A DNA stretch of 64,000 nucleotides from Scolanthus callimorphus (taxonomy: Eukaryota > Cnidaria > Anthozoa > Actiniaria > Edwardsiidae). The stretch covers positions 28,363,459-28,427,458 of the forward strand of contig CM066919.1 of the NCBI GenBank assembly GCA_033964015.1, in the 5' to 3' direction. The notes beneath the pieces are model-generated. The model ran no database searches. It was given only the letters and a program-made list of their open reading frames with translations, and had not been told where the DNA came from. The stretch's first letter is position 1. Each line of letters starts with the position of its first letter. The position numbers were made by a program, and so were the translations under genes. Below are positions 34,301-46,289 of the stretch, piece by piece.

Positions 34301-37300
34301 ACAACTCATGAAGAAAGAAAGCAGCAAAGTGTCTAATGCAAAATCTAGTACAAATAAACTTGCGTTAGATGTCAGTCATCCTTGCAAAACGTTAGACAAT
34401 GTCTCTGATTCAGGCCTTTCTCTGAATGATGGTGAATGTCCAGAAGGGAATGAGGAAGTGATGTCCAAAGCAAAAACACTACCTGGTAGGAAAAAGAAAT
34501 TTAATAAGACTTCCTTGTTAGTCCAAAAACTATCCCCGTCTGGTACTAGCCAAAGAAGCTCCTCAAGTGAAGAGTCGATGGAGAACAGACAGACCAGCAA
34601 GAATGTGAAGGATACAAAAACTAAGCAGCTTGTCACTGAAAAGGCATGTGGTCAAAATGAAATAAAATTAGAAAAGAAAGAAATCAACAAAAGTGTGGGT
34701 TTGAAGGGGAGAAGAGGGAAAAAAGGAGAAAAAAGCTGTTAAGAGGAGCGAAGAAGAAGATACGACTGGAAGTACAGAAAACGAAGAGGATGATGATAAA
34801 AGTATTTTTTTAGATCCTGATCTTGATAGTGCTTCTAGTGATGATAAAACAGAAACAACCGAAGATGAAAGAAGTTCTGACCAAGGAGGGAGGAAGAAGG
34901 CAAAGAGAGGAAGACCTAGGAATCAGAGCAAGTCAGAAGGAGAAAAAAGTCGAAAAAAGAAGGTTAGGGACCGTTCATTTTTATCAGGGAGGGGGGGCTG
35001 GTGGAAATGAGGGGAGACCCTGTATTTTTTGGGTGGCCCCCCCTTTCATGTCCGTATTTTTTTAGGTGGCCCCCCAAAATCCAATGTATTTTTTCTGGTG
35101 AAAGCAACAATGTACCCTACATCTCAGTAAGGTATTATTTCGTGTTCTTCCACAGCCTCGTCGATCCCTTGTCCTGACAAGCATGCATTTTGGGTAAGTA
35201 AGGGAAATGATAGTATTGCAGGGGTTTCAAGGCGGCTATCGGAGGTGCACATTAGAGCGGATTTCAGATGACTGTCGTGAGTAATTCGCAATTACTTTGT
35301 AATTACTCCTATGGGTTTTATTCAGAATTTGTGTCATTACTTTGGGATTGGTTTCACTACAGTCATTTGAAAACCGCTCTATTCGGAATTAGTTTCTGTA
35401 ATCAGTCAGAAAGATTAACAAAATGGGCGAAAAGTCTACTAAGTTTGGTTCAAAACTTCCTCTTTCTTCTGGATCCTGGGCTGAAATCTTCTGGAAAACG
35501 CGTATCCCAATTGCGTAATTTTTGGAGGAAAAAAAACTCAGTTACTTACAGATTTAATATTGATGTTGCTCAGTTGGTTTTCTGTCCCGCAGTGGACACC
35601 ACAAGCTCGGAGACCAGCGTTCTTTGCCCCAAAGGGCCTTGTATTGTTCCGGTACCATTCAGTGGCGGATCCAGAAAATTATTTAAGGGGGGTACACAAT
35701 ATATAACATGTGGTTAAAACATCTGTGTGTGCACTAACACGTTACATACGTTCCTGTAAAATATCAACTCAAAAGGGGGTGCGTGGGCACCCAATGTACC
35801 CCCTCTCAATCCGCCAATGTACCCCCTCTCAATCCGCCACTGTACCCCCTCTCAATCCGCCACTGTACCCCCTCTCAATCCGCCACTGTACCCCCTCTCA
35901 ATCCGCCACTGTACCCCCTCTCAATCCGCCACTGTACCCCCTCTCAATCCGCCAATGCCATTGATGGTAATCTACGTCGTATCCGTCCCCACCCTCCGTT
36001 TTTTCGTTGGGGACGGATACGACGTAGGCTAATTGATGGTAGTGATCCAAGATGCGCCTTACCAGTCTGAGTCCTTTAATTGTGTCTACATCTTTCTTAT
36101 TCAGCGAACAAGACATCGTCGTGTCGGTGGTTCGCAAGCTTGGTGGTTTCTACATCGCTGACAAGGCCGGACTAAACACAACTCACGTGATTGCGGTAGT
36201 CCAAGAAGGACGTTAAACGTGCTGTTAGCCATTGCACAAGGATGTTGGCTTGTCTCACCTGAATGGGTAGGAAAGCCTTGTGTACCGATTTTCATTCAAG
36301 CGCCATTTTGATGCTCAGAAATATCTAGGAAAGGTCCACCCCAGTCCTACCACACCCTAAAACTTGGTCACCGGCTGCTCTCAATCAGATTTTGGACTTT
36401 GCACCCAAAACGTTCGATATGGTAGTTTCCTATGCGGGCGCTCTGTTGTCGCTCGACGAACGACACGCAAATACCTGCGTAGTAGACTACCGATCTGAGC
36501 TCCGTCTCAATGTGAAGAAAGTGGTGTTTGGGCAGATGGATGCGGATAGAAAACTGGTAAACTTTAAGCCAATAGAGCACGAAACACACGCTTTACAAAC
36601 ATATCTGCTAAATTTGAATAACAAAGAGAAGACTGTCATATTACTGTAACTCCCGTTTCAGAACAACTCGATGCATAGGGATGGCATATTTCTCTGACAG
36701 CATTTTGTTTTAATTGTCCAGGCCATGAAGTCCCTGGAAGCTGGCTACTGGGTTGATGAAGAGCCGTACGAGCTATCGGATGAGTTTCCCTCTGCCCAGG
36801 TAAGTACCAGATTGAAATAAAGAAACAGGTAAACAATGGGAGGAATAAACAAGATCCATTGTTTGTCCCAAGTACAGAGCAAGCAAACAAAGAAACAGAT
36901 AAACAACAACAACAACAATCAGTTTAGGGTTGTTTTTTGTTTTTGTTTTAGCTATCTAGACTGGAGCGGGTGAACTCTGGCCCAGGACTCTTCCGACAAG
37001 AGCTGTTTGCTGATTTGCCGCCCATTTTCGTGGCCGAGGACACGTCACCACCCAGGGACGATCTTCTCAATTTGATTACTCTTTGTGGGGGAAAGGTAAC
37101 AATGGTTTTATTTTTAAGATATTATGTGTCAGTCGCATCTCACCGATATGGCTGGAATTATAACCCCATGTAATTTCTTAATCTTATTATTAATTGTTTG
37201 TGATGTTTCTCGTGTTTGTTTAAGGCTTGCACGTCGATTAGAAATGCCGGCATTTGCGTTGGTGCGGTTTCCAGGAAAATGGAAGCTTCCAACGTCACAG

Positions 37301-38558
37301 AAAGCTGGGTGATAGGTATGTATTTCTGTTTGTCCAAAAAACAACAAAAAATATTGCACTAACTACTTCTGTGATCAAATGTGAGCAATAGCGAGGCTTT
37401 CAAATGAGTGTCGGAATTTTTTGTATTTGCGTTTCCATTGCACCGTTATTGGTTGCTCATCAATCACATTTTGAACTAAACGCAGCCGTGTATATCGAAC
37501 CTGGCAAAACAGTCACGTGTTCAACGAGTGATTTTACTTGGCTGGTGATTGGCTGACGGGGAAACCATTCAGCAGCAACTTCTCATCTCTCGATTATGAT
37601 TGGTCAAGTATATTTGTCGAAAACTATCCAGCCGCTCATTTCTAGGTGCATGTTTGCCGTAACATTTCGGTTATCACGAAAGTCAAAACCTGTCTAAATA
37701 TGGCGTTAATAAATCTGATTCTTTAGCAGCATGTGACAGAAATTACCCTGGCTGATTTGAACCACAAGTTACCAGCTCATAGAAAACTTATGTACTCTCC
37801 CATCAAAATACTGCTATGACAGTATGTGCTTGCAGCGAATTACAGATGACTGTAATAGAGCGGATTTCAGATGACTGCCATGAGTAATTCGCAATTACTT
37901 TGTAATTACTCCCATACGTTTTGTTCAGAATTGGTGTAATTACTTTGCGATTGGTTTCACGACAGTCATGTGAAAACCACTCTAAGACCAAATACTCCTA
38001 GCCAATCATGAATGAGAGAAAATACAAGTTGCTGCTGAATGGCTTCTTCGTCAGCTAATCACAAGCCAAGTAAAACCACTATCACGCAGTGAGCACGTGA
38101 GTGGTTTCTTGGTAAGCCAAACCAAGGAAAAACACCATCACGCGGTGAGCACGTGATCACTTACAGCCATTCTCAGTTACACGCGGTCGCCGGGAAAAAA
38201 GCTTGCGAGCGAAAACTCGTTTTCTGTCTTGTCTGAGCGGCGAAAGCACGTGCGTTGCCATGGAAACTTTGACAAAAAACGAGTTTTCGCTTGCGAGCTT
38301 TTTCCCGGCGACCGCGTGTAACTGAGAATGGCTGTAATGCAGCTCCGGTTAGTTCAAAATATGATTGGTTGATTGAAATGAGCGACCAACGAGACGCTAA
38401 TACAAATGATTTTCGATGCTCTTTTTCTAGTACAGGAAGCTGACTTGTTTTCTCCGCTCTATACAGATTCTGTGACCGAGCACACTGCTCTCTCGTTCAC
38501 GAACTACGCCCTCAACTCGCCAGCACGGGAAAGAAGACCAGAAAGCCCGTCTTACTAA
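22316..38558 (+). CDS. MCPH1: Microcephalin-like BRCT protein
   Basis: Nuclear BRCT scaffold of the DNA-damage and chromosome-condensation pathway. Exons: 22316-22372, 30323-30610 (both tentative), 31217-31302, 31460-31495, 31655-31886, 32403-32540, 32639-32685, 32813-32894, 32992-33051, 33206-33373, 33443-33703, 34195-34962, 35156-35193, 36105-36266, 36722-36799, 36952-37095, 37225-37315, 38467-38558. The N-terminal BRCT has VTHVIFKDG, KGIHLVTVLWVESCR and the microcephalin-typical SMQPKSFEED. A long K/S/E-rich linker follows. The C-terminal BRCT pair shows SLVLTSMHF, RRTLNVLLAIAQGCWLVSPE and SWVI...SVTEHTALSFTNY. Three one-base indels break the frame: about 30518-30533, an A6 run at 34719-34734, and GG at 36195. 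Allowing for them, all phases close at about 942 residues (human about 835). The first two exons give a ~115-residue extension not seen in human MCPH1; an alternative start is M-T just before 30610. Confidence 0.88.
22645..24145 (+). repeat. Left 1.5-kb arm of the fold-back element
   Basis: Hairpins lie at about 22667-22700, 22887-22926, 23090-23129, 23304-23351 and 23513-23586. The second is a 40-bp perfect palindrome except for its 4-base centre. The fifth has an extra direct repeat of ACCTTCAAACCTGCCGA absent from the right arm, so the arms have begun to diverge. The inner end is marked by TTTGTTTATTTTTGT. Confidence 0.93.
25178..25295. repeat. Short tandem repeat inside the fold-back element
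   Basis: Four degenerate copies of a ~34-bp unit built on GGTATAAGAAAGGGGTA followed by a CTTTTC/GGCTTT-like spacer. It lies in the central, non-arm part of the 5.9-kb element. Two related GGGGTAGGGTTTTCAGGCTGG copies precede it near 25040-25090. Confidence 0.75.
27094..28568 (-). repeat. Right 1.5-kb arm of the fold-back element
   Basis: Mirror image of the left arm. Hairpins lie at about 27682-27738, 27901-27946, 28121-28160, 28291-28330 and 28510-28553. The third spacer is about 30 bp shorter than its left partner, because the bases between GCAGT and AATGTCGATGTTC are missing. The inner end begins ACAAAAATAAACAAAG. Confidence 0.93.
28601..29001. mobile_element. Inverted-repeat element of the GTCCACACTAC family
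   Basis: Starts GACCCCGTCCACACTACTCC 24 bases after the fold-back element's TSD and ends near GAAAACAGGGTC. Inside are several CGTTTTCAAA/TTTGAAAACGGAG blocks and two GTGTGGAC motifs in opposite sense. Non-coding and degenerate. Confidence 0.65.
29599..29677. repeat. 79-bp hairpin
   Basis: GATATTTGATTTTTTTTTGG through GCAGGATTC pairs with GAATCCTGC through CAAATATC, leaving a loop of about 15 bases. It is probably a tiny MITE in the first MCPH1-like intron. Confidence 0.7.
29800..30173. mobile_element. 374-bp TIR element with ~75-bp arms
   Basis: The left arm begins CCGTCGGTTGCATCTACCCG and includes AAAAACATGTTCTGTCGGCA. The right arm is its complement and ends CAACCGACGG. TA flanks both sides, suggesting a TA target. 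The interior has repeated CAAGTTT/AAACTTG motifs. It ends 150 bases before the tentative second MCPH1-like exon. Confidence 0.8.
30955..31080 (+). mobile_element. SINE body fragment
   Basis: The stretch with GGGGTGAAGTGATTCATCAT and CTGTGTTTCATCTTTTGGACG is clearly related to the SINE at 51337-51565, which has GGGTTGAGGTGATTCGTCAT and CTGTGTTTCGCGTCTTTCGG. The head with the pol III promoter is not recognisable here. It lies in the intron before the first BRCT exon. Confidence 0.5.
34061..34141 (+). mobile_element. Possible LINE reverse-transcriptase relic
   Basis: One frame reads VNGIWICGGVTQGCALGP, resembling the conserved G-V-x-Q-G-x-x-L-G-P block of non-LTR reverse transcriptases, followed by FFNIL. 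It spans only ~27 residues and lies in the intron before the large MCPH1-like linker exon. Chance resemblance cannot be excluded. Confidence 0.4.
35255..35379. mobile_element. 125-bp TA-flanked MITE, copy 1
   Basis: Ends GAGCGGATTTCAGATGACTG and its near complement CAGTCATTTGAAAACCGCTC, flanked by TA. It has internal inverted AATTACTTTG-type repeats. Other copies are at 37857-37982 and 52970-53092. It lies in an MCPH1-like intron. Confidence 0.85.
35797..35957. repeat. 23-bp minisatellite, ~7 copies
   Basis: Repeats of GTACCCCCTCTCAATCCGCC plus three bases (ACT or AAT). It lies between the MCPH1-like exons ending at 35193 and starting at 36105. Open frames in all three phases here are artefacts of the stop-free unit. 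Confidence 0.9.
35972..36027. repeat. Hairpin CTACGTCGTATCCGTCCCC
   Basis: A near-perfect stem of about 20 bp: CTACGTCGTATCCGTCCCCA with TGGGGACGGATACGACGTAG. The loop of ~16 bases is pyrimidine-rich. It follows the 23-bp minisatellite and lies 78 bases before the next exon. Confidence 0.8.
37857..37982. mobile_element. TA-flanked MITE, copy 2
   Basis: Same family as 35255-35379 (GAGCGGATTTCAGATGACTG at left, ACAGTCATGTGAAAACCACTC at right). It lies in the last MCPH1-like intron. A partial extra end, ATTACAGATGACTGTAATA, directly precedes it. Confidence 0.82.
38164..38334. mobile_element. 171-bp MITE, ~60-bp arms
   Basis: Arms start CAGCCATTCTCAGTTACACG and run through GTCGCCGGGAAAAAAGCTTG. 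The right arm is the complement, ending GAGAATGGCTG. TA on both flanks. The short centre contains GAGCGGCGAAAGCACGTGCG. It lies in the last MCPH1-like intron. Confidence 0.85.
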
Positions 38559-41500
38559 GACTGTAGGTGATCTGTTAAAGAACATTAACAAATGATAATA
38601 GTGTATTTTATCGTTATCGAAAATTATATAGTCATAAAGAAGCCTTATATCGTAGGTTGCTTCTACCGTAAATTTCCGAAAATAGGCCCATAGGGCTATA
38701 TTTGTCAAAGGACCTTTTTGGGGGCCTTATTGTGGGGGGCATAAATAGGGAAGGCCTTTTTTTACTTTCCGGTTGAGCGCAAAAGAAAACTTCTGCTAGA
38801 ATACTCTGATTTCTTAGGGTGACGTTTGAAACACAACATTTACAAAAATGCAACATTTTCACCCATTGTTTCATCATCTGAGGCGTGTATTATTGTCCTT
38901 GTTTGAAAAGTGCAGATTAAAAAAGGAGGTTTAGGTAGCAAAGACAATATCAATGAGAGCCTTTATTCGGCGGACTAATTATTGGATGCCTTTTTCTATT
39001 TCCTAAACAGGGGGGGGGGGGGGCTTATAAAAGGGCCCATATTTTCGGTATTTTACGGTAGTCTAATTCGTAGTCACCTTGGAGGGGTTTGTAGACACCA
39101 AAGGCGCCTGTAGAAGAGACTATAGGGCTTGTGCACACTGCTGGAGTACATTAGAGGTATGGCCTATACTTTCTCAATCATTTTTGTAAAAAGAAAACAT
39201 GTGAGAAAATAACACACATTCGCTCAACCTAGTTGGTCCGTAAACTATCGCAAGTGAGGTAACGAGAATGCAAAATGAAAATAGATTATATTTAAAAGAA
39301 TAAAAAAAAATAGAAGAACAAAATGAAGAGAATATGGGGCGTCAAGGGGATTGCACATTACCATATCCCTTCCCCCTCCCCCCTTTGGACGCCCCTGAGA
39401 AATTAATAAGACAAGGACTAGTCTGTTAGATGTTTAAACTCCCTGAAAAGTGGTTTATTGGCCATTGCCATAGTGAAGGTAGGGTTTTTTAAACTTTTGT
39501 AAGAATACCTTCGCTACTATCTTTGATGTCCGAGAGAATGAATGGCTGTACATCATTGCACATAATTTTATGAACTTTAAATAGCTAATCTTAATGATTT
39601 ATATACAAGAAATGAAGAACTCTGTGTATCGATCGTAATTTGGAAGATGTTTTAATGTAATTTTTAGAATACGAATTCCTGTTATAATGCAAATATTAAA
39701 TCACTAATTGCATCCTAGATGCAAATTATATTTACCGTCAAGTTTCGTCTGGTTGTCAAAACTTGTTAATGAGGAAATGTTGAGCAAAAATATTTACAAA
39801 TGATGAATCGCACGTTAATTGGTTGTGCCCAGCCTAACCCGTGTAACAGTGCGCGACGAAATTTTCTTCGTCCGTGTAAAATTTACGTTCTTACTTTTGC
39901 CTTTGACAAATTCCTGTTAATCCCCTTTTCAAATTGGCCTATTAGAAACCCATCAAAGTTGAAAATCTCATTAACTCACCCATCTTTGTACCAGCATTTA
40001 TGAGATGCTCTACAGTTTCGAGAGAGTTTGTCCTGTGTTTGGGTGGAACCTGTTGTCACACTTATAAAACTGTAAATTCCTAAAAGCTAAAAGATGCTTT
40101 AAATTTTGCTTGTATTATAAAATCATTTAACTAAGCCGGTCGTTTAGCACTCTGTCTTACAAAAGTCCTCTCCAATGCAAAGATATCTGAAGGATTTGAC
40201 ATTTTAAGAGCGTCGAGGGAGAGGGAAATAGAGCAGCTCTACTCTCAGAATGGGGAGGAGGCTTCACTAAGTAACGCTGGCCAGGATTTCACTCAAAGCA
40301 TTTCCTTCTGTTATGATCTCTTGAAAAATGCTGACATGTACCAGTAGTCACGCTGTTGCTTGTTTTACTCATAAAATCAAGATTGTACATGATTTAATGC
40401 ATATGTCTGAATGTTCCAATGTCACTAAAGTGCTTTCAGGTTTAGTTATTTCCGAATTCTGTTGCCTTGTGGTGACATGACGTCCAAGACGTAAGCTTTG
40501 TTAGTTTGTGGCTGTTTATAATAAACCTGAAGGCGTGTCATGGCCTGTTTTCCATATGTTCTTTCTTCAAATATAGTGAAGTTTATCTCTTAGACCACTT
40601 AAATCGAGTCTGACATCTACATACTCAAAACGCTTCACTGCAAACCACAACAAAATACAAAGGCTTCTCAAAAAGTCCTTTCGTATTACAGCTGCGAACA
40701 TCTTCTTTCTTTACACAGAAGCTGGCCGTCTCAGCCTTGTCCAGAGACTTTCGATAAGCTGGATTGTAAAACCTTATCGTATCATGATGTCGCGCGCGTA
40801 GCTCTTTCTGTTTATTGTGTGTCAAGCTGTTTGGGAAGGGAAACTACGCTTGCTAGTGTCTGTCAGTTTGAACTCCCTGTGGCAAAAATCGGGATAGACC
40901 GTTAAAGCTCTGAATTTTCGGAATATGAAAAATGCTGTCTGTTTGACTCTTTGGTCCGCGATCTAAGCTCTAACCTCCAAATGGAGATATTAAAACCCCT
41001 TTTTAAAAACGTCTGCTTTTGGAGAGAAGTTGTTTCTGTCGTTCTGTGAGTGGATTTGGAAATACGCCTGTAAGGAAGAAAAACGTTTGTGTGAAAATTT
41101 GCCCCCTTTAGGAGTTAGAAGCCTGGAATGTTCCTTCTTAGTGATTGGGCACGCATTTCTGCGATACAAACATTAACAGGTCTCTGATATGAATGAAAAA
41201 TCTTGTTATATTTCTTCCGCACATTGCGCCGCCTGCTGCCTGCGGCAGTGATCAAGACACGACACACCTTAAAACCTCCACAAATCTATACAGGTGACCC
41301 GCAATTGGTAGTTTAATAAACCAGAACCCTTCGCTAGTGAAACGAGAGAAAAACCAGAAACTTTTCATCTGTTCATTGAGTGATCAAAACGTGTAAATTG
41401 TTTTCAACTATTGGGGAGAACGCAATGCGAAAACCTCAAGTCAAACATTTAGTGTCCTTTCCCTTGGAAGTGGTTACGTGAACATATACACGTTTTTGTC

Positions 41501-42548
41501 AAAGATCCAGTTTAATTTTTCATTCCCCTGCGGTTTGGCCACCACATGGCAGATCTGTATATGTTAAGTATTGCTCTAAGGCGTTTCGAGAAGCAGGTTA
41601 TCTGTTTAGACTAGCATGATCAACGACGTATGATCAAAACTGACAAAAGATTCTAAGCAGGGTTACGAAGGGGGATTTTCGCCTCTGACGGGTTTTCTCA
41701 CAGACCAGATCCCCACGGTTTTTCCTCTGTTTAGGTGACAGATAAAGTGCTTAAAACTCTTCTCGAAGAATCTTTAATCCTTCTGTGGAAGGTTAACAAT
41801 GTGTAATATTGCAGTAGCCGATAAAAGAATGAAGTCCAGCGCTTCGTACTCAGGTCTTGAATAAGTAATGATGTGGCATCAGCGCCTTTTATAATTGACA
41901 CAGTGTGAACGATAAACATTTACTTAAACCCAAAAAATACATTTCATCTTATTCTATCCGTGTTCTCTTCGAAGTTTCTTTACGGCATTATTTTAGTGGC
42001 AATGTTTCTATGTGAGAAGCTATCGACTACGCGTTCTTGCCTTCTGGCATGTGTTAACAAATCTTTTCTTAAAATTGATTTAGGGTGATGCTACTTTCTT
42101 GTGTGTTTTTGTTGACTGACAGTCCATCATTTGGCAAGAGTAAGGGTATTCTTACTTGCTTATAACGTCAACACGTATTCACGCAAACGTTTAACGTCGG
42201 AGGAAAGCAGCAATAAATTGTGCTGAATTAAAGTGATTCTTAACCCAGCACTGTTTTTTTTACGAGATTGCGTTAAGCTTTTTTGTATTTCTGTTACCAA
42301 TTATTTTCAGTCATTTCATCGCTGCATTTCATATGACATATGGTCAGTGTATTTATCTACTTAATTTTATAACTTGAAGGCAATTATTTGTGCTGATTAC
42401 TCTATGATCCACAAATCTTACAACTGTAATACTAAATTGGATTTTCTTGCTAATACGTTGCAAAGTGTACATTTTTCTTTCATCAGTAACTTTGTGCAGA
42501 CACTTTCGAGTTGCCATATTCTCATGCTCAAACACATCTTTGTTGCTA

Positions 42549-42824
42549 AATGGCATCCCTGAATCCAGAGCCTGGTACGCTGGACTTGGCTAATCGCTAA
42601 ATCCACCGAGCGACGCTATAGCCTGCATTGTAGCAAGTGTTTCCGTCGTGGAGTTTAAGGGCGGAGAGAAACAAAATAGCGGAGAAAATTCAGGGCTCGA
42701 CGAGCGTCCTTCATCAACTCTTGTCAACCATTTTCGCGCGGCCAAAAATATCTCTCAGGTTTGGGGGAGCGCTTGCCACGCGCGCAGACTACGACAAACG
42801 AGGCTCTGTATCCAGGGTACTATA
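42549..42824. mobile_element. 276-bp element with CCCTGAATCCAGAGCCTGG ends
   Basis: The left end CCCTGAATCCAGAGCCTGG pairs imperfectly with the right end CGAGGCTCTGTATCCAGGG. The interior is GC-richer than its surroundings and contains GCGCGC motifs. No coding frame is supported and no clear TSD was seen. Confidence 0.6.
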
Positions 42825-45800
42825 AATAGCTTTCTCTAGTCAAAGTTGAGAATAGGGCTCCTTTGACGTAGTTGCTACTCCAGAAAAACCCGACTGATGC
42901 AGTACAGATTCAGCTAACACTTCGAACCTGTGTTATGCTTTTCAAAATGTTATATTTTGCGCTTTATGTTTCCTGCAGATTAAAGGTTCCTTTCCGCCGG
43001 CGCTTCAAGTAGGTTTTGCCAGGCCCGGTTGATTATCAATATCCCTAGCACTGTTTTGTGTACTTCAAGCATGATTTTCTCTTTACCAGCTCCACCTATC
43101 ACATGTTTCCTGCAAGCCGTTGTCTTTTCCTGTAGTTTTCCTTCAGAAAAAAGCATGTGACATGACTTTTCAATGAATATAGATTGAGATATTTCCACGT
43201 TTTTCCAACTTTTGCTGCCGGACTGCAATTTATACTTCAATTTACTTTCACGATTCCATCAAAGATTTCGTCAGTATTTCCGCATGGCAAAACAATAATA
43301 TTTTTCTGTGTTCTTGTTATCCCAAACTGTTTATTCTAGCATTTTGTTGCCGTATCTTGTATTTCCACCGCTGCGATTATCACTGTTGAGAGAGAAATCA
43401 GCTCAAGGGCGTGGGTTATTGTTTTGTTCCTCCGGCACCCGGTTTACATGTAGTTATAGTTTAAAACAAAGTTTGTTTTTGTACAGACAAGAAAATATAG
43501 AAATTCTTTGTAAAAAAAGATGTCCATCTATTATCATTGAGTGCTATTAGTTTAGACTTATCAAAGAAAATATCAGAAAAAGGTCGAGAGAACTTTTTAT
43601 TTAACTTAAAAATTCTCGGAAGTTCTTCGTTTAACCGAGTGTGACTTAACCTTCTTCTACATAGAAACCTTTTTGTGGTTGCAATTTCCGTTTTGCCCCT
43701 TTTAGCCCGGACTGACTAAAATTGATTCTTGTCGAAAAAAGAGCGTAAAAATGCCTTAAGGACCTTGTCTTTCCTTTTTCGCTATCTTTGCATCGTGCTT
43801 TTGAGTGTTTCTCTTTCAAATCCACTCCAAAACAAAGCTTGAATGTATATGGAATTGCGAAGTATAATATTCGAGATTAACAAAGATATCTGTCTCATAC
43901 ACAGACCAGCAAAGCAGCTGGAATGACAGGGAGAGGAAATCAAGCAATGCTAACAGGAACAACCTTGAGATAAACTGTGGACTCCAAGTCCCGGCTAACT
44001 TCCTGTTTAGTCGACATGCTTCCATATCCTCAACAAAAATACACTGCAGACCACTACTTTCAATCTGTGGACAAATTCTAACCCCGCTAAGACTTTATTT
44101 TATCGAAAGCTCTTTGATTTAGACGTGAGTGGTAAGATATAGTTTATCGGTATTCGCAATACAACTCTTGAAACTCGGGTTCTTGTTGAATTCGTGGCAG
44201 ATGAGTGATAAGTGTAAGCGACCGTGAAGCTGAGCTGATAAGTGTCGGAGGTGATGACATAGAAACAGTACATACACTCTCAACTTAAAATCTTAAACGT
44301 CCAAATCCATTAAAGCTAGAGACGGGTCCTAAAGTAATAATTTGCGCCTCCTATATCTATTCAAAACCATGAGCTGCATTTCTAGAAATGGCTTTCGACG
44401 AAAAGTATTTCACTTTTGCCGCGTTTCTTTTTTAACCGAGTGAATTTATGTCCTTGGATGAAAATCCATAAGAAAATAGCAATTTCTCCACTGTCACTAC
44501 CCGAGGGGATCAATTCAAGGGGGCGTGAATTTGTCGACGTGTTGAGAAAGTTGTTAAAATCCAATTCACTTGCAGGATTCATGGAACTCGACGCAAGTCT
44601 TCTGGGGTTTCTTTTGTGGAAATTTCGAAAACTTTCTTCGAATTTTGCAGATTCAAACGGAACTGAGAAATCATAATAGAAATTTCAGAAACCAGTGTAA
44701 GGAGACTGTTACTGATAATGATTTTAAATGGAGGGGATATGTGGTTATTCTCTCATAAATCAAATGTGTGGGGCGAAGGACGTGGATAGAAAGCAGCAAA
44801 AGATTGCAAATGGTGCATTTTTGCGCAGCATCAAAATTTAGAGATTTCAACCACATGTTTCCCTTCAAAGTATCTGCCCGTTCATAAGGGTGCTGTTTCT
44901 CTAATTAAGAACCTATTTACGGAGGAATAACGTAAGTGGTTAAGCATATTTGCTTCAATCTACATGTATTTCAGTACTGTTTTATCCTTACAAATCCAAA
45001 TCATTGCACTCGCCTATTTCAACTTCCTTAGAACAGGAACAATTTGCGTAGTTCTTGATATAAATGGCACAAGATTTTGAAAAGCTGCCTTTGGTTTATT
45101 ATTGGACAGCTTGTGTATTATTTTGCTGCCTTGATGAGTCGCGTATGGTATCCGCGATCCCAACTCATAAGTTAGCAGATGTCAGCAAGATTCGACCCAA
45201 AAAAAGAGAATGACAACTTGCCCATTTCGATTCAAGCGACCAAACCATTTACTCAAGCTACTCACCGAAGTTTCTTAGTACCCAAAGAGTCATAAGGGAT
45301 TGGTTAGGTAGTTTATTAGAATCTTGAGAAATGGATTTAATTCACATCAGCCCTTGTCGCTTGAAAAATAATGGAATCGTGTTGTGATACGATTCCGACC
45401 CACAGAGAGGCAAATGCCGATTGAGCACCATGCTGGAAGGAAGCTGTGCTACAAACGATCTCCTGCAGAAGGACCGATACATGCCTCGAACAACTTTTAC
45501 CTCATCTGGTCTACTTCCGGAATTAAAATGGGAACGAGAAAATTCCCGCGAGTTTAAAGTTTTTTGCGCCAGATTGACTTGTTTTGTTTCTAATGCGTGG
45601 AAAACCCACGCGCTCATGGAACGGAATCGTTACCGTTGGCCTTTGCTCTTTGTCAAAACTGAAGGGAGATAGTTGGGCAGATTTAGCGTAGTTTGAAGTC
45701 ATTTTCCGGGATACATTCAAGGAATGCGCGCGGCCTTGTTGGCGCCAAAGACGGGCCGTTGATGGGGCTGCTTTGATTTGTAATTGACCTGTTGTCAGTG

Positions 45801-46160
45801 GCATTTGAACAAGACGTTGCCCCGTCCAAGTTACATAAACCAGTAAGAGCGCGCGAACACATGCATCTCTAACGCAGTTAGTATTCACGAAATATGTCCT
45901 CCTGCGTCTGTTGCTACATTCTAAATTTGTCTCCTACTCAACTGAATTACTCCATGTATCATTAAGTATTTACGGATGTTGGGATTTCAGAGCTAAAGCA
46001 ACCCCCAGTGACAGTTCCTAGCTTGAGCGCGCACCTTATTGGTTGTCGACGTCGGGCTTGTCATTGACACTTCTGGGTCTGCCGTTTGAGTTTTACAAGT
46101 TGTTTGCCAGACGAGTGGTGGTTCGTGCGTGATTGGTCAAGATTTGTCAGCAAGTGTACA

Positions 46161-46230
46161 CAGCTGCAGGCCTCTCTGACTGTACCTCATCCCTGTATAT
46201 AACACAGACTGAGTCCTTAGTTCGCTGAAT
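46161..46230 (+). promoter_or_regulatory. Core promoter of the ID-like gene
   Basis: A TATA box (TATATAA, 46196-46202) lies 88 bases before the start codon, which predicts transcription starting at about 46227-46232. An E-box, CAGCTG, is at 46161-46166. Inverted CCAAT boxes (ATTGG) occur at about 46039 and 46132. Confidence 0.6.
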
Positions 46231-46289
46231 ACCACCACTCTCTTCACATCTGTCTGCATCTCCCCAACGCGACACAAAACTCTACGAGT

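Larger units (their letters stand above)
38559..46289. other. 7.7-kb region without a supported gene
   Basis: Downstream of MCPH1 and upstream of the ID gene. Besides a poly-G tract at about 39010 and an inverted-repeat element at 42549-42824, the DNA looks unique, AT-rich and free of convincing exons. Conserved regulatory DNA for the ID gene is possible but cannot be shown from one sequence. Confidence 0.5.

Noticed and set aside
35783..36070. Overlapping proline-rich frames (PSQSATVPPLNPPLYPLS...)
   Set aside because: They are translations of a stop-free 23-bp minisatellite in several phases.
36392..36649. 85-codon open frame in an MCPH1-like intron
   Set aside because: It has no recognisable domain, is interrupted upstream, and the flanking BRCT exons splice cleanly across it. 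It may be a transposon relic but cannot be assigned.
45421..45888. Overlapping frames upstream of the ID gene
   Set aside because: No splice-consistent model and no family resemblance. The position suits regulatory DNA as well as chance open frames.
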